This document shows, one piece after another, positions 24,584 through 34,383 of a DNA stretch of 64,000 nucleotides; within the stretch, counting starts at the first letter, position 1; every line of letters begins with the position of its first letter. The translations under genes and the position numbers were made by a program. The stretch comes from RDXT01 sp033765305 (GTDB lineage Bacteria > Bacteroidota > Bacteroidia > J057): assembly GCA_033765305.1 (NCBI GenBank), contig JANRID010000040.1, forward strand, positions 1 to 64,000, written 5' to 3'. The notes below the pieces were generated by a model. It was not told where the DNA came from. It was given only the letters and a program-made list of their open reading frames with translations, and did no database searches.

Positions 24584-27500
24584 TTGCCCGCCATGCCGAT
24601 TCGCCCCCTGTCTGCCCGCCGGCGCCTGCCGCTGGTTCTGCTCCTGCTCTGCCTCGCTGGCCGCGCTGCGGCTACCGGCGAGGTTTCGACCTATTTCGAG
24701 ATCTTCGTCCCGCCCAACAACGATGCCGTCCGCCGCGATGTGGCCCTCATCCTCACCGCGATCTACGACAGCACCACCTTCGAGATCACCGACGACGGCC
24801 GAGACGGCGACACCGACGACTCCGTGTCGGGCATGCTCATGAGCGGCCAGTCCTACATCCTGTACATGCGCGAGGGCAGCGTCAACGACGATGCCAATGC
24901 GCCCGGGGCCAGCGGCGCCAAGCAGGACGGCGATTTCTTCACCATCCGCACCAGCAACCTCGTCATGGCCTTCCAGTCCTGCGACTCCGACTGGCAGCAC
25001 GACTGGGTCCCGGCGACCAACAAAAGCTCCAAGGGCACCAAGTATATCCTCTACGCGCCCAAAATCAGCAGCTCGAAGCGCGATATCAATGTATTCGCAT
25101 ACGCCGATTCCACCCAGATCACCATCCGCAAGATCTCCACGGCGCCCAAGACGACCTCCGGCTACACCGATGTAGACCCCACGCGGAACGAAGTGGTGGT
25201 GCAGCGCCTGCTGAATGTGGGCGAAGACCTGATTTTTTACCATACCAACGGCCGGGACCTGATGGAAACCGGTGCGACATACGTCCTCGAATCCAACAAG
25301 CCGGTGACGGTGCAATGCGGGGCGCTCTGGGGCAATGCCCGCGACGGCGGCGGCTATGTGCCGTCCGACAATGGCTCCTCGGCCGGGGAGCTGTTTTACT
25401 TTACCGTGCACTACCAGGCCGCCAAAGAGCAGGAAATCCGCATCGTCTCCTGGGACAACAGCAACACCGTATATCTGGACCGCTACCTGGCCGGCAACTG
25501 GGTCAACATCCGCTCCTGGACCCTGAATGCCCTGCAGCCCGGCGACTGGATCTCCACCTCCGGCAATATCGACGCAGTCTTCCGCGTGCGCTGCGGTGCG
25601 GGCAAAAAAGTCTCGGTCTTTGAGGCCAACTGGCTCGAAACCGGCTCTCCCGGCACCTCCGACATCGGCACCATGGCCTCCGGCGAAGACGGCACCTCCG
25701 CCGGCCGGCGCTTTCTGATCTACCTCGCCCCGCCCGGCAACGAAAACAACGTCACCAACCCCGCCACCGGGCTCAAATACACCAAGGCCACCCACGCCTA
25801 TGTGTTTTCGCGGAAAAACGCCAGCATCACCGTCAAGGATGCCCAGACCGGCGGCAGCCAGCTCTCCCGAACCTACTCCGTGCAGGCCGGCTATTATGTG
25901 GATGTGTTTCTGACGGAGGCGGAATGGCAAAGCATCTACAACGGCAACGGCAACCCGGCCTCCGGGCCGGAGCGGCCCTACATCATCATCGAGTCGGATC
26001 AGCCGGTATCGGTCTTCAACACCAACTTCAACGACAACTGGATGGCCTACTTCGGCACCTCGCAGACCCAGGATTTCGGGGTGCAGGGCGAAGTGAGCAA
26101 ACCCGTGGCCGATCCGGGCGAAACCATCCGCATCGGGGCCGAGATCACCCTCAGCGACAGCGTGCAGAACCCTGAAGTGCGGGTCGTGATCGGAGACGGC
26201 GCCACCGTGATCAAATCGGATCTGATCAATGAAACCGAGGAGGAAACCTACGGCGGACGGCCGGAGCCCAATCCCAATACGGGCCAGACCATCGTGTATT
26301 TCGACAGCATCCCGGCCCTGGACCCCGGCGACCAGTACCGGGTGGAGACCGATGTGGTGCTGAACAACAACTACGCCAGCGGCGATCCCATCCTGAACAA
26401 CACCGTCGTGACGGTGGAGACCGTCGTCTCCGGCGACATCAACGGCACCTACCAGCAGGCTACCACCTCGCAGGGCATTACCAACCAGACGGTCAACCGC
26501 CCGCCGCCGCTTTTCTTCCGCGTGCAGAACGGCTCCGACATCGTCACCGACGCCCGCGAGAATCTCGGCATCGCCTTCGGCGACTACAACAACGACGGCT
26601 TTCAGGACCTCTACCTGCCGGCCTTCAACTCCGGCCAGACCAGCCTCCTGTACAAAAACGACGGAAGCAGGCGCTTCACCCGCATCGCCACCGGGCCGGT
26701 GGTCACCGATCCCGGCGTCAAAACAGCCGCCTCCTGGGGCGATTACGACAACGACGGCGACCTGGATCTGGCGGTCTCCTATGCTGGCGGCCGGCCCAAG
26801 CTCTACCGCAACGACGGCAACGGCGTCTTCCGCGATGCGGAGATCGACGCCCTGCGCGACTACAGCGGCTCCTGCTACAACACCTCCTGGGTGGATCTCG
26901 ACAACGACGGCTTCCTCGACCTCTTTTTCTCCGACCTCGTCTCCAACCGCCCCAATGTCCTCTTCCGCAACGACGGCCAGGGCGACTTTGTGAAGCTTTC
27001 CGACCGCACGCTCGATGCATCGGGCGCCAGCATCGGTGCAGGCTGGTGCGACTACGACAACGACGGCGACCAGGATCTCTTTGTGCCCAACAGCAACGGC
27101 CAGAACAATTTTCTCTTCCGCAACGAAGGAGAATTCCGCTTCACCCGCATCACGGAAGGCGATATCGTCAATGACGGCGGCAATTCCACCGGCTGCAGCT
27201 GGGGCGATTACGACAACGACGGCGACTTCGACCTGTTTGTCGCCAATGCCTCCAACGAGCCCAACTTCCTGTACCGCAACCTGGGCAACGGCAGCTTCGA
27301 GAAAGTCACCACGGGCGCCATCGTCAGCGACCGCGCCGACTCGCAGGGCAGCGCCTGGGGGGACTACGACAACGACGGCGATCTGGACCTGATCGTGACG
27401 AATGCCGACGGCGCGGAGCATTATTTCTACGTCAACAACGGCGACGGCTCCTTCAGCAAAAACACCACCGAAGACATCGCCTCCATGCAGGGCTTCGTCA

Positions 27501-30181
27501 CGGGCGTAGCCCATGCCGACATCGACAACGACGGCGACCTCGACGTATTTGCCGCCAACCACTTCAACAACGCCAATTATTACTTCGTAAATAATGGCAC
27601 AAGCGGCAAGTGGCTGGAAATCAAACTGGTGGGAACCCGGTCCAACAAGCGCGCCATCGGCGCGACGGTGCGCGTGAAGGCCCGCATCGGCGGGCGCGAC
27701 GTCTGGATGACGCGGCATATCGCCGGCCAGACCGGCGGCGGCCCCGGCGCCCAGAGCAGCCTGGTGGCCCATTTCGGGCTGGGCAGCGCATCCAAAGCCG
27801 ACTCCATCCTGGTCATCTGGCCCTCCGGCTACCGGCAGTTCGAGCGCAATGTGAACAGCAACCAGCTCTACACCATCATCGAAGACGAGGGCATCGCGCT
27901 CAGCGGCCAGCTCTACTTCGATGCCGACAGCAGCTGCAGCTTCACCCCCGGCGATGCCGGCATTCCCGGCCTGCGCGTGCGCCTGAGCCCGGGCAATATT
28001 TCCGCCCTGACCGACAGCGCCGGCGCCTACACCGTGCGCCTCAACCCCGGCACCTATACCGTCTCGGCCCTGCCCGACGCCAACTGGCGGCAGATCTGCC
28101 CCGCTTCGCCCGCCACCTACACGGCTGCCGTCAGCACCGCCGGCGGCAACGCCACCTACCGCTACGCCAGCATCAGCAGCGTGGAGGACTGCAGCTGGGG
28201 CTGCACCCGCACGGCCAGCGGCAGCTCCCTGACCATCGGCAACGGCGAGCAGGTCTGCGTGCCCGCAGGCGCCACCTTCAGCGGCAGCGTCACCTTCAAT
28301 GGCAGCGGAACCCTCGTCATCTGCGGCACAGCTACCGTATCCAGCCTGAACTTCAACGGCGGCGGCGGCGCGGGAAAAATCATCATTTCCTCCACCGGCC
28401 GGCTCAATCTGAACAATTTGAACCTCAATTCCTCCGGCTCCGCGCTGATCAACTACAGCAGCACCCTGAGCCTGAGCACGCTCACCGTGGGCAACGGCGT
28501 GTTCGAAAACTTCGGCACAGCCAGCATTTCCAACCTGAACCTGAACAACAACGCCACGCTGCTCAATACCGGCACACTGACGGTCGGAGGCGGGATGAAT
28601 GTGAACGGGGTGACGGACAACTACGGCACCATCAGCCTCTCCGGCAACCTGGTCATCAACAACAACGGCGAGCTGAACAACTACTGCACCCTGACAGCAT
28701 CCGGCAATGCTACGCTGAACGGAAGCCTGCTGCACGGCGGCTACCTGCAGGTGGCCGGGCAGACGATCTTCAGCAATGGCGGGCCTTTCGAATTCCGGCG
28801 CGGCGCGCTGCTGACGACCGGCAGCCTGACGGTGAACGAAGACCTGACCGGTCCGGATCAGGCGGGCGCCTCCATCCGCGTGTCGGGCAACACGGCACTC
28901 AATTCGGGGGCTGTCATCTCCGGCTATATCGACCTCTGCGACGCCAACGGCATCGAAACCTTCAACGGCAGCCTGTCCGACCGCGCCACCAGCGACTGCA
29001 GCCGCACCATCAGCGGCCAGCCCTGCGACAACGGCCTGCTGAGCCAGGGGTACACCAGCTACGACTTCGCCTTTGCCGGCCAGTGCACCGAACCCGATCT
29101 CCGGGTGTCGCTGGGCACGACCGGCCTGCGGCTGGGCTTCACGAATCCGTTCACCATCGACGTGGCGAACGCAGGGCCCGAACGTGCGGAGGATGTGGAG
29201 CTCCGCGTGACCTTCAATACGCACCTCGACGTCAAATCGGCCAGCATTCCCTGGCAGGACTCGATCCCGGCCGCCGGCGGTCTTACCTACCGCTGGAACC
29301 TCGGCGACCTCGATCCGCTGGCGCAGCTGAGCATCGAAGTCGTGGACTCCGTGCGCATCACGGCGCCCTTCGGCGAGCTGGTCGCCACATCCGCCGCCAT
29401 CCGGGCCGACAACCAGCCCGACTGCGATTCCGCCGACAATACCGCCGTATCGCTCGACGAGGTCGTCGGTTCCTATGACCCGAACGACAAGCTGGTCTTT
29501 CCGGTCGGCGCCGGCGCCAATCACTATATCCTCGGCACAGACACCTTGTACTACAAAATCCGCTTCCAGAATGTGGGGAACTACCTGGCAGGCAGGGTCA
29601 TCATCTTCGACACGCTTTCGGAGCACCTGGACTGGGGCACCTTCGTGCCGGGGCCGATGAGCCACGACGGCTATGTGCTCATGAGCGAGGACGGGGTGCT
29701 GGTCTGGACGTTCAACAACATCAACCTGCCCGACAGCGGCTCCAACGAAGCGCTGAGCCACGGCTTCGTGCAGTTCAAGATTCTGCCCAGGCAGGAGCTG
29801 CCCTATGGAACCCGGGTTGAAAATTCCGCGGCGATCCAGTTCGACTTCAACGAGTTGATCTACACCAACACGGTCTTCCACACGATCTCGGACCGGCTCA
29901 CCTTCGGCGAGGACTACAAGCTGGCCGTGCAGGCCAATCCCAACCCGGTGACCAGCGCGAAGTCATCTGCTACGGTGTACAACCTGGACGGCACCCCGCT
30001 GCCGGCTCCGCTGGAGCGGCTGGACATCTACACCCCGGCCGGGGTGCGCGTGATCTCGATCCCCGGCGAAGGGCGCTCGGAAATCCCGATTCCCTACCAT
30101 GCGCTGACGCCGGGCTTCTACTTCCTGAAGGCGGTGGACCTGTACGGGTATCCCTATACCGGCAATATGGAGGTAAAATAA
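24584..30181 (+). CDS. Giant multidomain surface protein: FG-GAP repeats, ASPIC/UnbV-like domain, beta-solenoid and T9SS-type tail
   Basis: 1865 residues. Signal peptide to about 30 (an ATG at 24593 is an alternative start). Residues 30-540 are a beta-rich region resembling IgGFc-binding-type surface modules. Seven FG-GAP/VCBS units follow at about 650-1000, each with a calcium-loop motif such as DYDNDGDLD. About 1005-1100 is ASPIC/UnbV-like (GATVRVKARIG, HFGLGSASKADSI, WPSGYRQ). About 1102-1190 is an SdrD-B-like Ig domain (LYFDADSSCSFTPGDAGIPG). About 1197-1490 is a repetitive Asn/Ser/Gly beta-solenoid. About 1500-1770 contains DUF11-like and SYDPNDK-type domains. The last 90 residues match a T9SS sorting tail (QANPNPV ... 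GFYFLKAV). It is probably an adhesin or matrix protein; the ligand is unknown. Confidence 0.88.
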   Translation: MPAMPIRPLSARRRLPLVLLLLCLAGRAAATGEVSTYFEIFVPPNNDAVRRDVALILTAIYDSTTFEITDDGRDGDTDDSVSGMLMSGQSYILYMREGSVNDDANAPGASGAKQDGDFFTIRTSNLVMAFQSCDSDWQHDWVPATNKSSKGTKYILYAPKISSSKRDINVFAYADSTQITIRKISTAPKTTSGYTDVDPTRNEVVVQRLLNVGEDLIFYHTNGRDLMETGATYVLESNKPVTVQCGALWGNARDGGGYVPSDNGSSAGELFYFTVHYQAAKEQEIRIVSWDNSNTVYLDRYLAGNWVNIRSWTLNALQPGDWISTSGNIDAVFRVRCGAGKKVSVFEANWLETGSPGTSDIGTMASGEDGTSAGRRFLIYLAPPGNENNVTNPATGLKYTKATHAYVFSRKNASITVKDAQTGGSQLSRTYSVQAGYYVDVFLTEAEWQSIYNGNGNPASGPERPYIIIESDQPVSVFNTNFNDNWMAYFGTSQTQDFGVQGEVSKPVADPGETIRIGAEITLSDSVQNPEVRVVIGDGATVIKSDLINETEEETYGGRPEPNPNTGQTIVYFDSIPALDPGDQYRVETDVVLNNNYASGDPILNNTVVTVETVVSGDINGTYQQATTSQGITNQTVNRPPPLFFRVQNGSDIVTDARENLGIAFGDYNNDGFQDLYLPAFNSGQTSLLYKNDGSRRFTRIATGPVVTDPGVKTAASWGDYDNDGDLDLAVSYAGGRPKLYRNDGNGVFRDAEIDALRDYSGSCYNTSWVDLDNDGFLDLFFSDLVSNRPNVLFRNDGQGDFVKLSDRTLDASGASIGAGWCDYDNDGDQDLFVPNSNGQNNFLFRNEGEFRFTRITEGDIVNDGGNSTGCSWGDYDNDGDFDLFVANASNEPNFLYRNLGNGSFEKVTTGAIVSDRADSQGSAWGDYDNDGDLDLIVTNADGAEHYFYVNNGDGSFSKNTTEDIASMQGFVTGVAHADIDNDGDLDVFAANHFNNANYYFVNNGTSGKWLEIKLVGTRSNKRAIGATVRVKARIGGRDVWMTRHIAGQTGGGPGAQSSLVAHFGLGSASKADSILVIWPSGYRQFERNVNSNQLYTIIEDEGIALSGQLYFDADSSCSFTPGDAGIPGLRVRLSPGNISALTDSAGAYTVRLNPGTYTVSALPDANWRQICPASPATYTAAVSTAGGNATYRYASISSVEDCSWGCTRTASGSSLTIGNGEQVCVPAGATFSGSVTFNGSGTLVICGTATVSSLNFNGGGGAGKIIISSTGRLNLNNLNLNSSGSALINYSSTLSLSTLTVGNGVFENFGTASISNLNLNNNATLLNTGTLTVGGGMNVNGVTDNYGTISLSGNLVINNNGELNNYCTLTASGNATLNGSLLHGGYLQVAGQTIFSNGGPFEFRRGALLTTGSLTVNEDLTGPDQAGASIRVSGNTALNSGAVISGYIDLCDANGIETFNGSLSDRATSDCSRTISGQPCDNGLLSQGYTSYDFAFAGQCTEPDLRVSLGTTGLRLGFTNPFTIDVANAGPERAEDVELRVTFNTHLDVKSASIPWQDSIPAAGGLTYRWNLGDLDPLAQLSIEVVDSVRITAPFGELVATSAAIRADNQPDCDSADNTAVSLDEVVGSYDPNDKLVFPVGAGANHYILGTDTLYYKIRFQNVGNYLAGRVIIFDTLSEHLDWGTFVPGPMSHDGYVLMSEDGVLVWTFNNINLPDSGSNEALSHGFVQFKILPRQELPYGTRVENSAAIQFDFNELIYTNTVFHTISDRLTFGEDYKLAVQANPNPVTSAKSSATVYNLDGTPLPAPLERLDIYTPAGVRVISIPGEGRSEIPIPYHALTPGFYFLKAVDLYGYPYTGNMEVK

Positions 30182-30206
30182 GCCGGGCGCTCCGGCTCCC
30201 AATGCA

Positions 30207-30240
30207 ATGCTCCCCGTCCGCAACTGCGGGCGGGGAGCAT
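30207..30240. terminator. Hairpin between convergent genes
   Basis: A 15-bp stem (30207-30221 with 30226-30240, one T-G pair, loop AACT) lies between the surface protein gene and the convergent haem-binding gene. There is no T-run on either side, so termination by this element alone may be partial. Confidence 0.65.
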
Positions 30241-30259
30241 GTCTGTACGGCCGGCCGGC

Positions 30260-30754
30260 TCAGCGGCGGCGCAGGATCAGGCTGTCAGCGGGATACTGCG
30301 CCTTCATCGCATCCATCTGCGCCTGCGCCCACGAGGTCAGCAGGGCCTGCTGCTGCGGGCTGAGGCGGGCATCGCCGTGCGTGATGGTGTAGGACTGCAG
30401 CGGCATTTCGCCTTCTTTCACCTGTTCCACGATTTCCTCGAACTTGTGATGCTGGACCGCAAGTTTCCGGCTGGTGAATTCGGAGAAATTCAGGTGCTGC
30501 TTGCCTTCCTCCACGTGGTCGGCCAGCCACCAGGCCACCGGCTGGATATTGCTGTACCAGGGGTAGCGGGTTTCGTTGCTGTGGCAATCGTAGCAGGCGA
30601 CTTGAAGGAGCGCTTCTACGGAGTCGGGGACGGGGAAGCTGGTGCGGAGATGCGCGCTGTGGCTGGCGGAGAGGTTCCGCTCCGGGCGGATGAACTGGAT
30701 CGCGACGAGGATGACACCCAGCGCAATCAGCATATACCTGCCGATCTTTTTCAT
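30260..30754 (-). CDS. Membrane-anchored haem-binding domain protein (c-type CxxCH)
   Basis: 164 residues. An N-terminal anchor (YMLIALGVILVAIQFI) is followed by the haem attachment motif CYDCH at residues 54-58 in the context SNETRYPWYSNIQPVAWWL, the hallmark of the Bacteroidota haem-binding domain family. The tail KEGEMPLQSYTITHGDARLS is also conserved in that family. One covalently bound haem c in the periplasm is expected, for electron transfer or redox sensing. It lies 49 bases downstream of nothing it overlaps; the TonB receptor gene at 30804 precedes it on the same strand and the two may be cotranscribed. Confidence 0.9.
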   Translation of the reverse strand: MKKIGRYMLIALGVILVAIQFIRPERNLSASHSAHLRTSFPVPDSVEALLQVACYDCHSNETRYPWYSNIQPVAWWLADHVEEGKQHLNFSEFTSRKLAVQHHKFEEIVEQVKEGEMPLQSYTITHGDARLSPQQQALLTSWAQAQMDAMKAQYPADSLILRRR

Positions 30755-30803
30755 ATGCGGATCGAAATAGAAGAGGGGTTTGGATGCAAAGATACGGATC
30801 AGA

Positions 30804-33404
30804 TCAACGCTGGCGTCCGCCGCCGCCGGGTGCGCCGCCGCCCCCGCCGCCGTTGTTGTCTTCGCCCTGCTTCACGTCGTCGTTGTTGACCGAGCGGCTC
30901 CGGCGGCGCTGCTGCTGCTCGAAGCTCATCTTGCCGAAGCGGTAGCTGAAGTTGACCCGCACGCCGTTGTTGAGCAGGCGTGTCTCGTTGACCTGGGTAA
31001 ACTGCGGCGAAGTCAGCTCGGTGCGCTGCAGGATGCCGCGGGTGAAGAAGTTCTCGCCCGAGAGGCCGATGCTGCCGCGCTTTTCGTTGAATTCTTTCCG
31101 GATGCCCAGCGAATAGATGCCAAATCCTGCCTGGCGGCCCTGCAGCTGCACCTGGCTGCCGCGCACGAAGCCGAAGCCCTGGATGCCCCAGCCGTTCTTG
31201 AGCGTGATCTGGGTGTTCATGCGGCCGTTGAGGTTGAAGCCGCTGTTGCGGACGGTCTCGCTGACGCCGCCGGCGCCGGGCGCCTGGCCTTCCAGAATGG
31301 CATAGAACACATCGAAGCCGCCGCCGATCGTCCACCAGGGAGCCAGGGTGACGTTGCCGAAGGCATTCATGCCCAGGGTCTGCTGCTGGCCGATGTTCTC
31401 GAAGGTGGTAATGACGGCGCCCGCAATGCTGTCGGAGGGCACGCGCACCTGGGTGATGGCATTATCCGTCAGGCGGCCAAAGAGCGACATGCTGATATAG
31501 GATTTTTTGAGGCTGGTCCCCAGGCTGATTTCGAGGTTGTCCGTCAGTTCGGGGCGCAGGGTCGGATTGCCGACGGTGATGTTCTGGGGGTTGGCAGCGT
31601 TGAAGTTGGGGTTCAGCTGCTGCAGGCCGGGACGCTGGATGCGGCGGTTGTAGCCGAGCTTGATGGTCGGGCCTTTTTTGAGGGTCTTGGACAGGTTGAG
31701 GCTGGGCACCACGTTGCCGTAGTCGGCGATTTCGATCTCGCCCACGCCCTGCTGATTGGCGGCGATGAAGGTGTACTCGTAGCGGACCCCGGCTTTGATG
31801 TTGAATTTCTGCTTGGTGCTCAGCGTATAGGATACATAGCCTGCGCCTACATCCTGCACGTAGTCCAGCTCGCCGAAGGGACGGGTGAAGTCCTGGATGA
31901 ATTCGCCCGAGGACCCCGTCGCGATCTGGTAGCTGAAGTCGCTCAGCACCTGGCGGAAGATGCCCTTGCCGCCGATTTCGAGCAGCTGGTTCTTCTTGAT
32001 CGGCGTCTGGTAATCGGTCTGGACGGTAATTTCCTGATTGACATTCAGGTTCAGGTTTTTCTCGCGGCTGGTGATTTCGTTGCTGCCGTTGAGCAGATCC
32101 GCGTCGAAGTTGTTGGTCAGGTTGTTGCGGCTGTACTGGGCGGCGATGCTCCATTCCTGCTGCGGCTTGAAGATGCGCAGGTAATCGAGGTTGACGTCCA
32201 CGTTGTTGGAAAAATCGCGGCTGTTGACGTCGCGGAAGGACTCGAACAGCAGGTTGCTGCCCTCGAACACATGGGTTTCCTGATCCTGCACGCGGCGGAA
32301 GCCCCGCAGGCCGTAGCGCACGTTGCCGGTCAGGGACTGGTTCTTGCCCAGATCGTAGTCGAAGCCGAGGTTATAGTTGCCGAAGGCACCCAGGTCGCGG
32401 GCATCCACATCCTGCTCGGTGATGCGGGTAACGCCGTTGATCAGGGTGGTCTGGTCGAAATCGGAGATGGCGCGGTTGTAGAAAGCGCGGCCCCAGCCGC
32501 CCAGGCTCAGGCCGAGCGGCCCTTTGCGGTAGTTGCCGTTCAGGCCGAGGTTGGCACCCCGGTTGCCGATACCGGTATCCACGTTGAGCGTCAGGCCCTG
32601 CAGCGTCGTCTTTTTCGTGATGATGTTGATGATGCCGCCGGAGCCTTCCGCGTCATAGCGGGCCGAGGGCGAGGTGATCACCTCCACCGATTTGATCATG
32701 TCGGCGGGAATCTGCTTCAGCGCATCGGCCACGCTGCTGGCCAGGATGGTGGAGGGCTTATTGTTGATCAGCACGCGGATGTTGGAGCTGCCGCGCAGGG
32801 ACACATTCCCTTCGAGGTCCACGGCAAGCAGCGGTACCTTGCGCAGCACATCGGAGGCGTCGCCGCCGCGGGAAGTCAGGTCTTTCTCCGCATTGTACAC
32901 CAGGCGGTCCACCTTTTCTTCGATGAGCGAACGCTGGCCGGTGATGGCCACCTCGTTGAGGGTCGTGGCAACTGCTGCCAGCCGGAGCGTGCCGAGGTCG
33001 GCATCTTTGCTTTTCTCGATCTGAATATCGCTGACCACCAGTTCTGTATACCCCAGCGACGAAATGCGTGCCCGGTAGGTGCCCGGCGCGAGCTTGCGCA
33101 GCACAAATTTGCCGTCCGTATCGGCGACGGCACCGTCCACGGGCTTGGCAGGGTCTTCGCCGAAGAGGGCGATGGTGGCATAGGGCACGGCCTCGGACGT
33201 AGCGGAGTCGATGACCGTGCCGCGCAGTTCGGAGTTGCCTTTGGGGCCGGTGGGGGTAAAAGTAGGCTGGGGGGCCGCTGCCGGTGCGCCGGGCATTCCG
33301 CCGGGCATGCCGCCAGGCCGTCCGCCGCCGCCGCCGCTGGGATATTGGGCTACCGCCAGATGCAGGCTTGCGCAGGATGCGATGAGAAGAATAACGCGTT
33401 TCAT
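30804..33404 (-). CDS. TonB-dependent receptor-like outer-membrane protein with glycine-rich ends
   Basis: 866 residues from the ATG at 33404 (one two codons upstream is equivalent). Signal peptide to about 20, then a glycine/proline/methionine-rich stretch (about 22-55). A carboxypeptidase-like domain follows (about 58-145: LRGTVIDSATSEAVPYATI). The plug is at about 150-260 (VLRKVPLLAVDLEGNVSLRG, RYDAEGSGGIINIITKK), then a barrel of the CirA/OMP_b-brl_3 type. The C-terminus (YRFGKMSFEQQQRRRSRSV) ends in a glycine-rich tail after the last strand. Such receptors take up peptides, metals or glycans; the substrate is unknown. The protein's low-complexity ends are unusual and may lie at the surface and in the periplasm respectively. 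Confidence 0.88.
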   Translation of the reverse strand: MKRVILLIASCASLHLAVAQYPSGGGGGRPGGMPGGMPGAPAAAPQPTFTPTGPKGNSELRGTVIDSATSEAVPYATIALFGEDPAKPVDGAVADTDGKFVLRKLAPGTYRARISSLGYTELVVSDIQIEKSKDADLGTLRLAAVATTLNEVAITGQRSLIEEKVDRLVYNAEKDLTSRGGDASDVLRKVPLLAVDLEGNVSLRGSSNIRVLINNKPSTILASSVADALKQIPADMIKSVEVITSPSARYDAEGSGGIINIITKKTTLQGLTLNVDTGIGNRGANLGLNGNYRKGPLGLSLGGWGRAFYNRAISDFDQTTLINGVTRITEQDVDARDLGAFGNYNLGFDYDLGKNQSLTGNVRYGLRGFRRVQDQETHVFEGSNLLFESFRDVNSRDFSNNVDVNLDYLRIFKPQQEWSIAAQYSRNNLTNNFDADLLNGSNEITSREKNLNLNVNQEITVQTDYQTPIKKNQLLEIGGKGIFRQVLSDFSYQIATGSSGEFIQDFTRPFGELDYVQDVGAGYVSYTLSTKQKFNIKAGVRYEYTFIAANQQGVGEIEIADYGNVVPSLNLSKTLKKGPTIKLGYNRRIQRPGLQQLNPNFNAANPQNITVGNPTLRPELTDNLEISLGTSLKKSYISMSLFGRLTDNAITQVRVPSDSIAGAVITTFENIGQQQTLGMNAFGNVTLAPWWTIGGGFDVFYAILEGQAPGAGGVSETVRNSGFNLNGRMNTQITLKNGWGIQGFGFVRGSQVQLQGRQAGFGIYSLGIRKEFNEKRGSIGLSGENFFTRGILQRTELTSPQFTQVNETRLLNNGVRVNFSYRFGKMSFEQQQRRRSRSVNNDDVKQGEDNNGGGGGGAPGGGGRQR

Positions 33405-33543
33405 ATGCACAGTGAACAGATTCGTCGCCGGGTGCCGGCTGGGAGATGGTGATTAGTACCAGATACTGACAATCAGGGCTCCGGGTTGGAGGCCGGGCGG
33501 CCTGGATAGACGTTTGGGCATAGTCTATCGACCATCCCGCAGA

Positions 33544-34338
33544 TTAATCGACGGCGCGGAACGGTCCCGGCTCGGGGCCGCCCAGGCCCCAGAATTGCGG
33601 CAGCGATTGCCCTGTGAGGCGTTTCCAGTCCTCCGGCGTGTCGACAGCCGGGCTCTCGGACCCGGCAGGCAGGCTGGCCATCCGGATGCGCAGCCCGTGA
33701 TGCAGCCACCGGAGCTGCTCCAGCGATTCGGCCTGTTCTGCAGGTGCAGGGCTGAGTGCAGGGATGCGGAGCAGCACGTCGCGCCGGAATCCGTACACCC
33801 CCACATGCCGGAAAAATGCCGCCCGGCTCAGCCAGGCCTCCGGCGCGGCTTCCCGCACGTAGGGAATAGGGGAGCGGCTGAAATACAGGGCATTGCCCTC
33901 CGCATTGCTCAGCACCTTCACCACATGCGGGCTGTGCAGGTCTTCGGGCCGGCGGATGGGCTCCATCAGGCTGGCGATCTCCGTGCCGGGCTGCTGCAGG
34001 GTGCTGCACAGCAGGTCGAGGTGCGCAGGGTCGATGAAGGGCTCGTCGCCCTGTACGTTGAGAATCCATTCCGCTTCCGGGACCGCCGCCGCCGCTTCGG
34101 CAGCGCGCTCCGTGCCCGAAGCGTGGTCCGGACGGGTCATGACCGCCTCGAAGCCGCCGGCGCGGACATGCCTAAAGATGCGGAGGTCGTCTGTCGCTAC
34201 GCAGATCTGTCCGATGCGCTGCGCCTGCTGCACCTGCCCGCATACACGCAGGATCATGCTGCGCCCCCCGATGTCGGCGAGGGGCTTGCCGGGAAAGCGG
34301 CTGCTTTGAAAACGGGCAGGGATGACGGCCAGAATCAT
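33544..34338 (-). CDS. kdsB: 3-deoxy-manno-octulosonate cytidylyltransferase
   Basis: 264 residues from the ATG at 34338, the start that begins with the conserved MILAVIPARFQSSRFPGKPL; seven codons further upstream are open but not homologous. It activates Kdo as CMP-Kdo for lipid A-core synthesis. Motifs visible are IPARFQSSRFPGKP, NVQGDEPFID near 100, and FRHVGVYGFRRDVL near 180. It is slightly longer than the usual 245-255 residues because of a C-terminal extension (QFWGLGGPEPG). A small membrane protein gene lies 45 bases upstream on the same strand, so they may form an operon. Confidence 0.95.
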   Translation of the reverse strand: MILAVIPARFQSSRFPGKPLADIGGRSMILRVCGQVQQAQRIGQICVATDDLRIFRHVRAGGFEAVMTRPDHASGTERAAEAAAAVPEAEWILNVQGDEPFIDPAHLDLLCSTLQQPGTEIASLMEPIRRPEDLHSPHVVKVLSNAEGNALYFSRSPIPYVREAAPEAWLSRAAFFRHVGVYGFRRDVLLRIPALSPAPAEQAESLEQLRWLHHGLRIRMASLPAGSESPAVDTPEDWKRLTGQSLPQFWGLGGPEPGPFRAVD

Positions 34339-34383
34339 AGACGCGCAATGCAGGCGCAAAGATGGCGCAAACCCGCTCCCGGA

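Noticed and set aside
26570..27560. Repeated DNA resembling a CRISPR-like or tandem array
   Set aside because: The repeats encode the calcium-loop FG-GAP units, are in frame, and have no uniform spacers.
23921..29881. Open frame of 1986 codons on the minus strand, antisense to the giant surface protein
   Set aside because: It has no recognisable domain and is a mirror of codon bias in the GC-rich sense gene, which rarely uses TTA, CTA or TCA. The sense frame has a signal peptide, repeats and a sorting tail.
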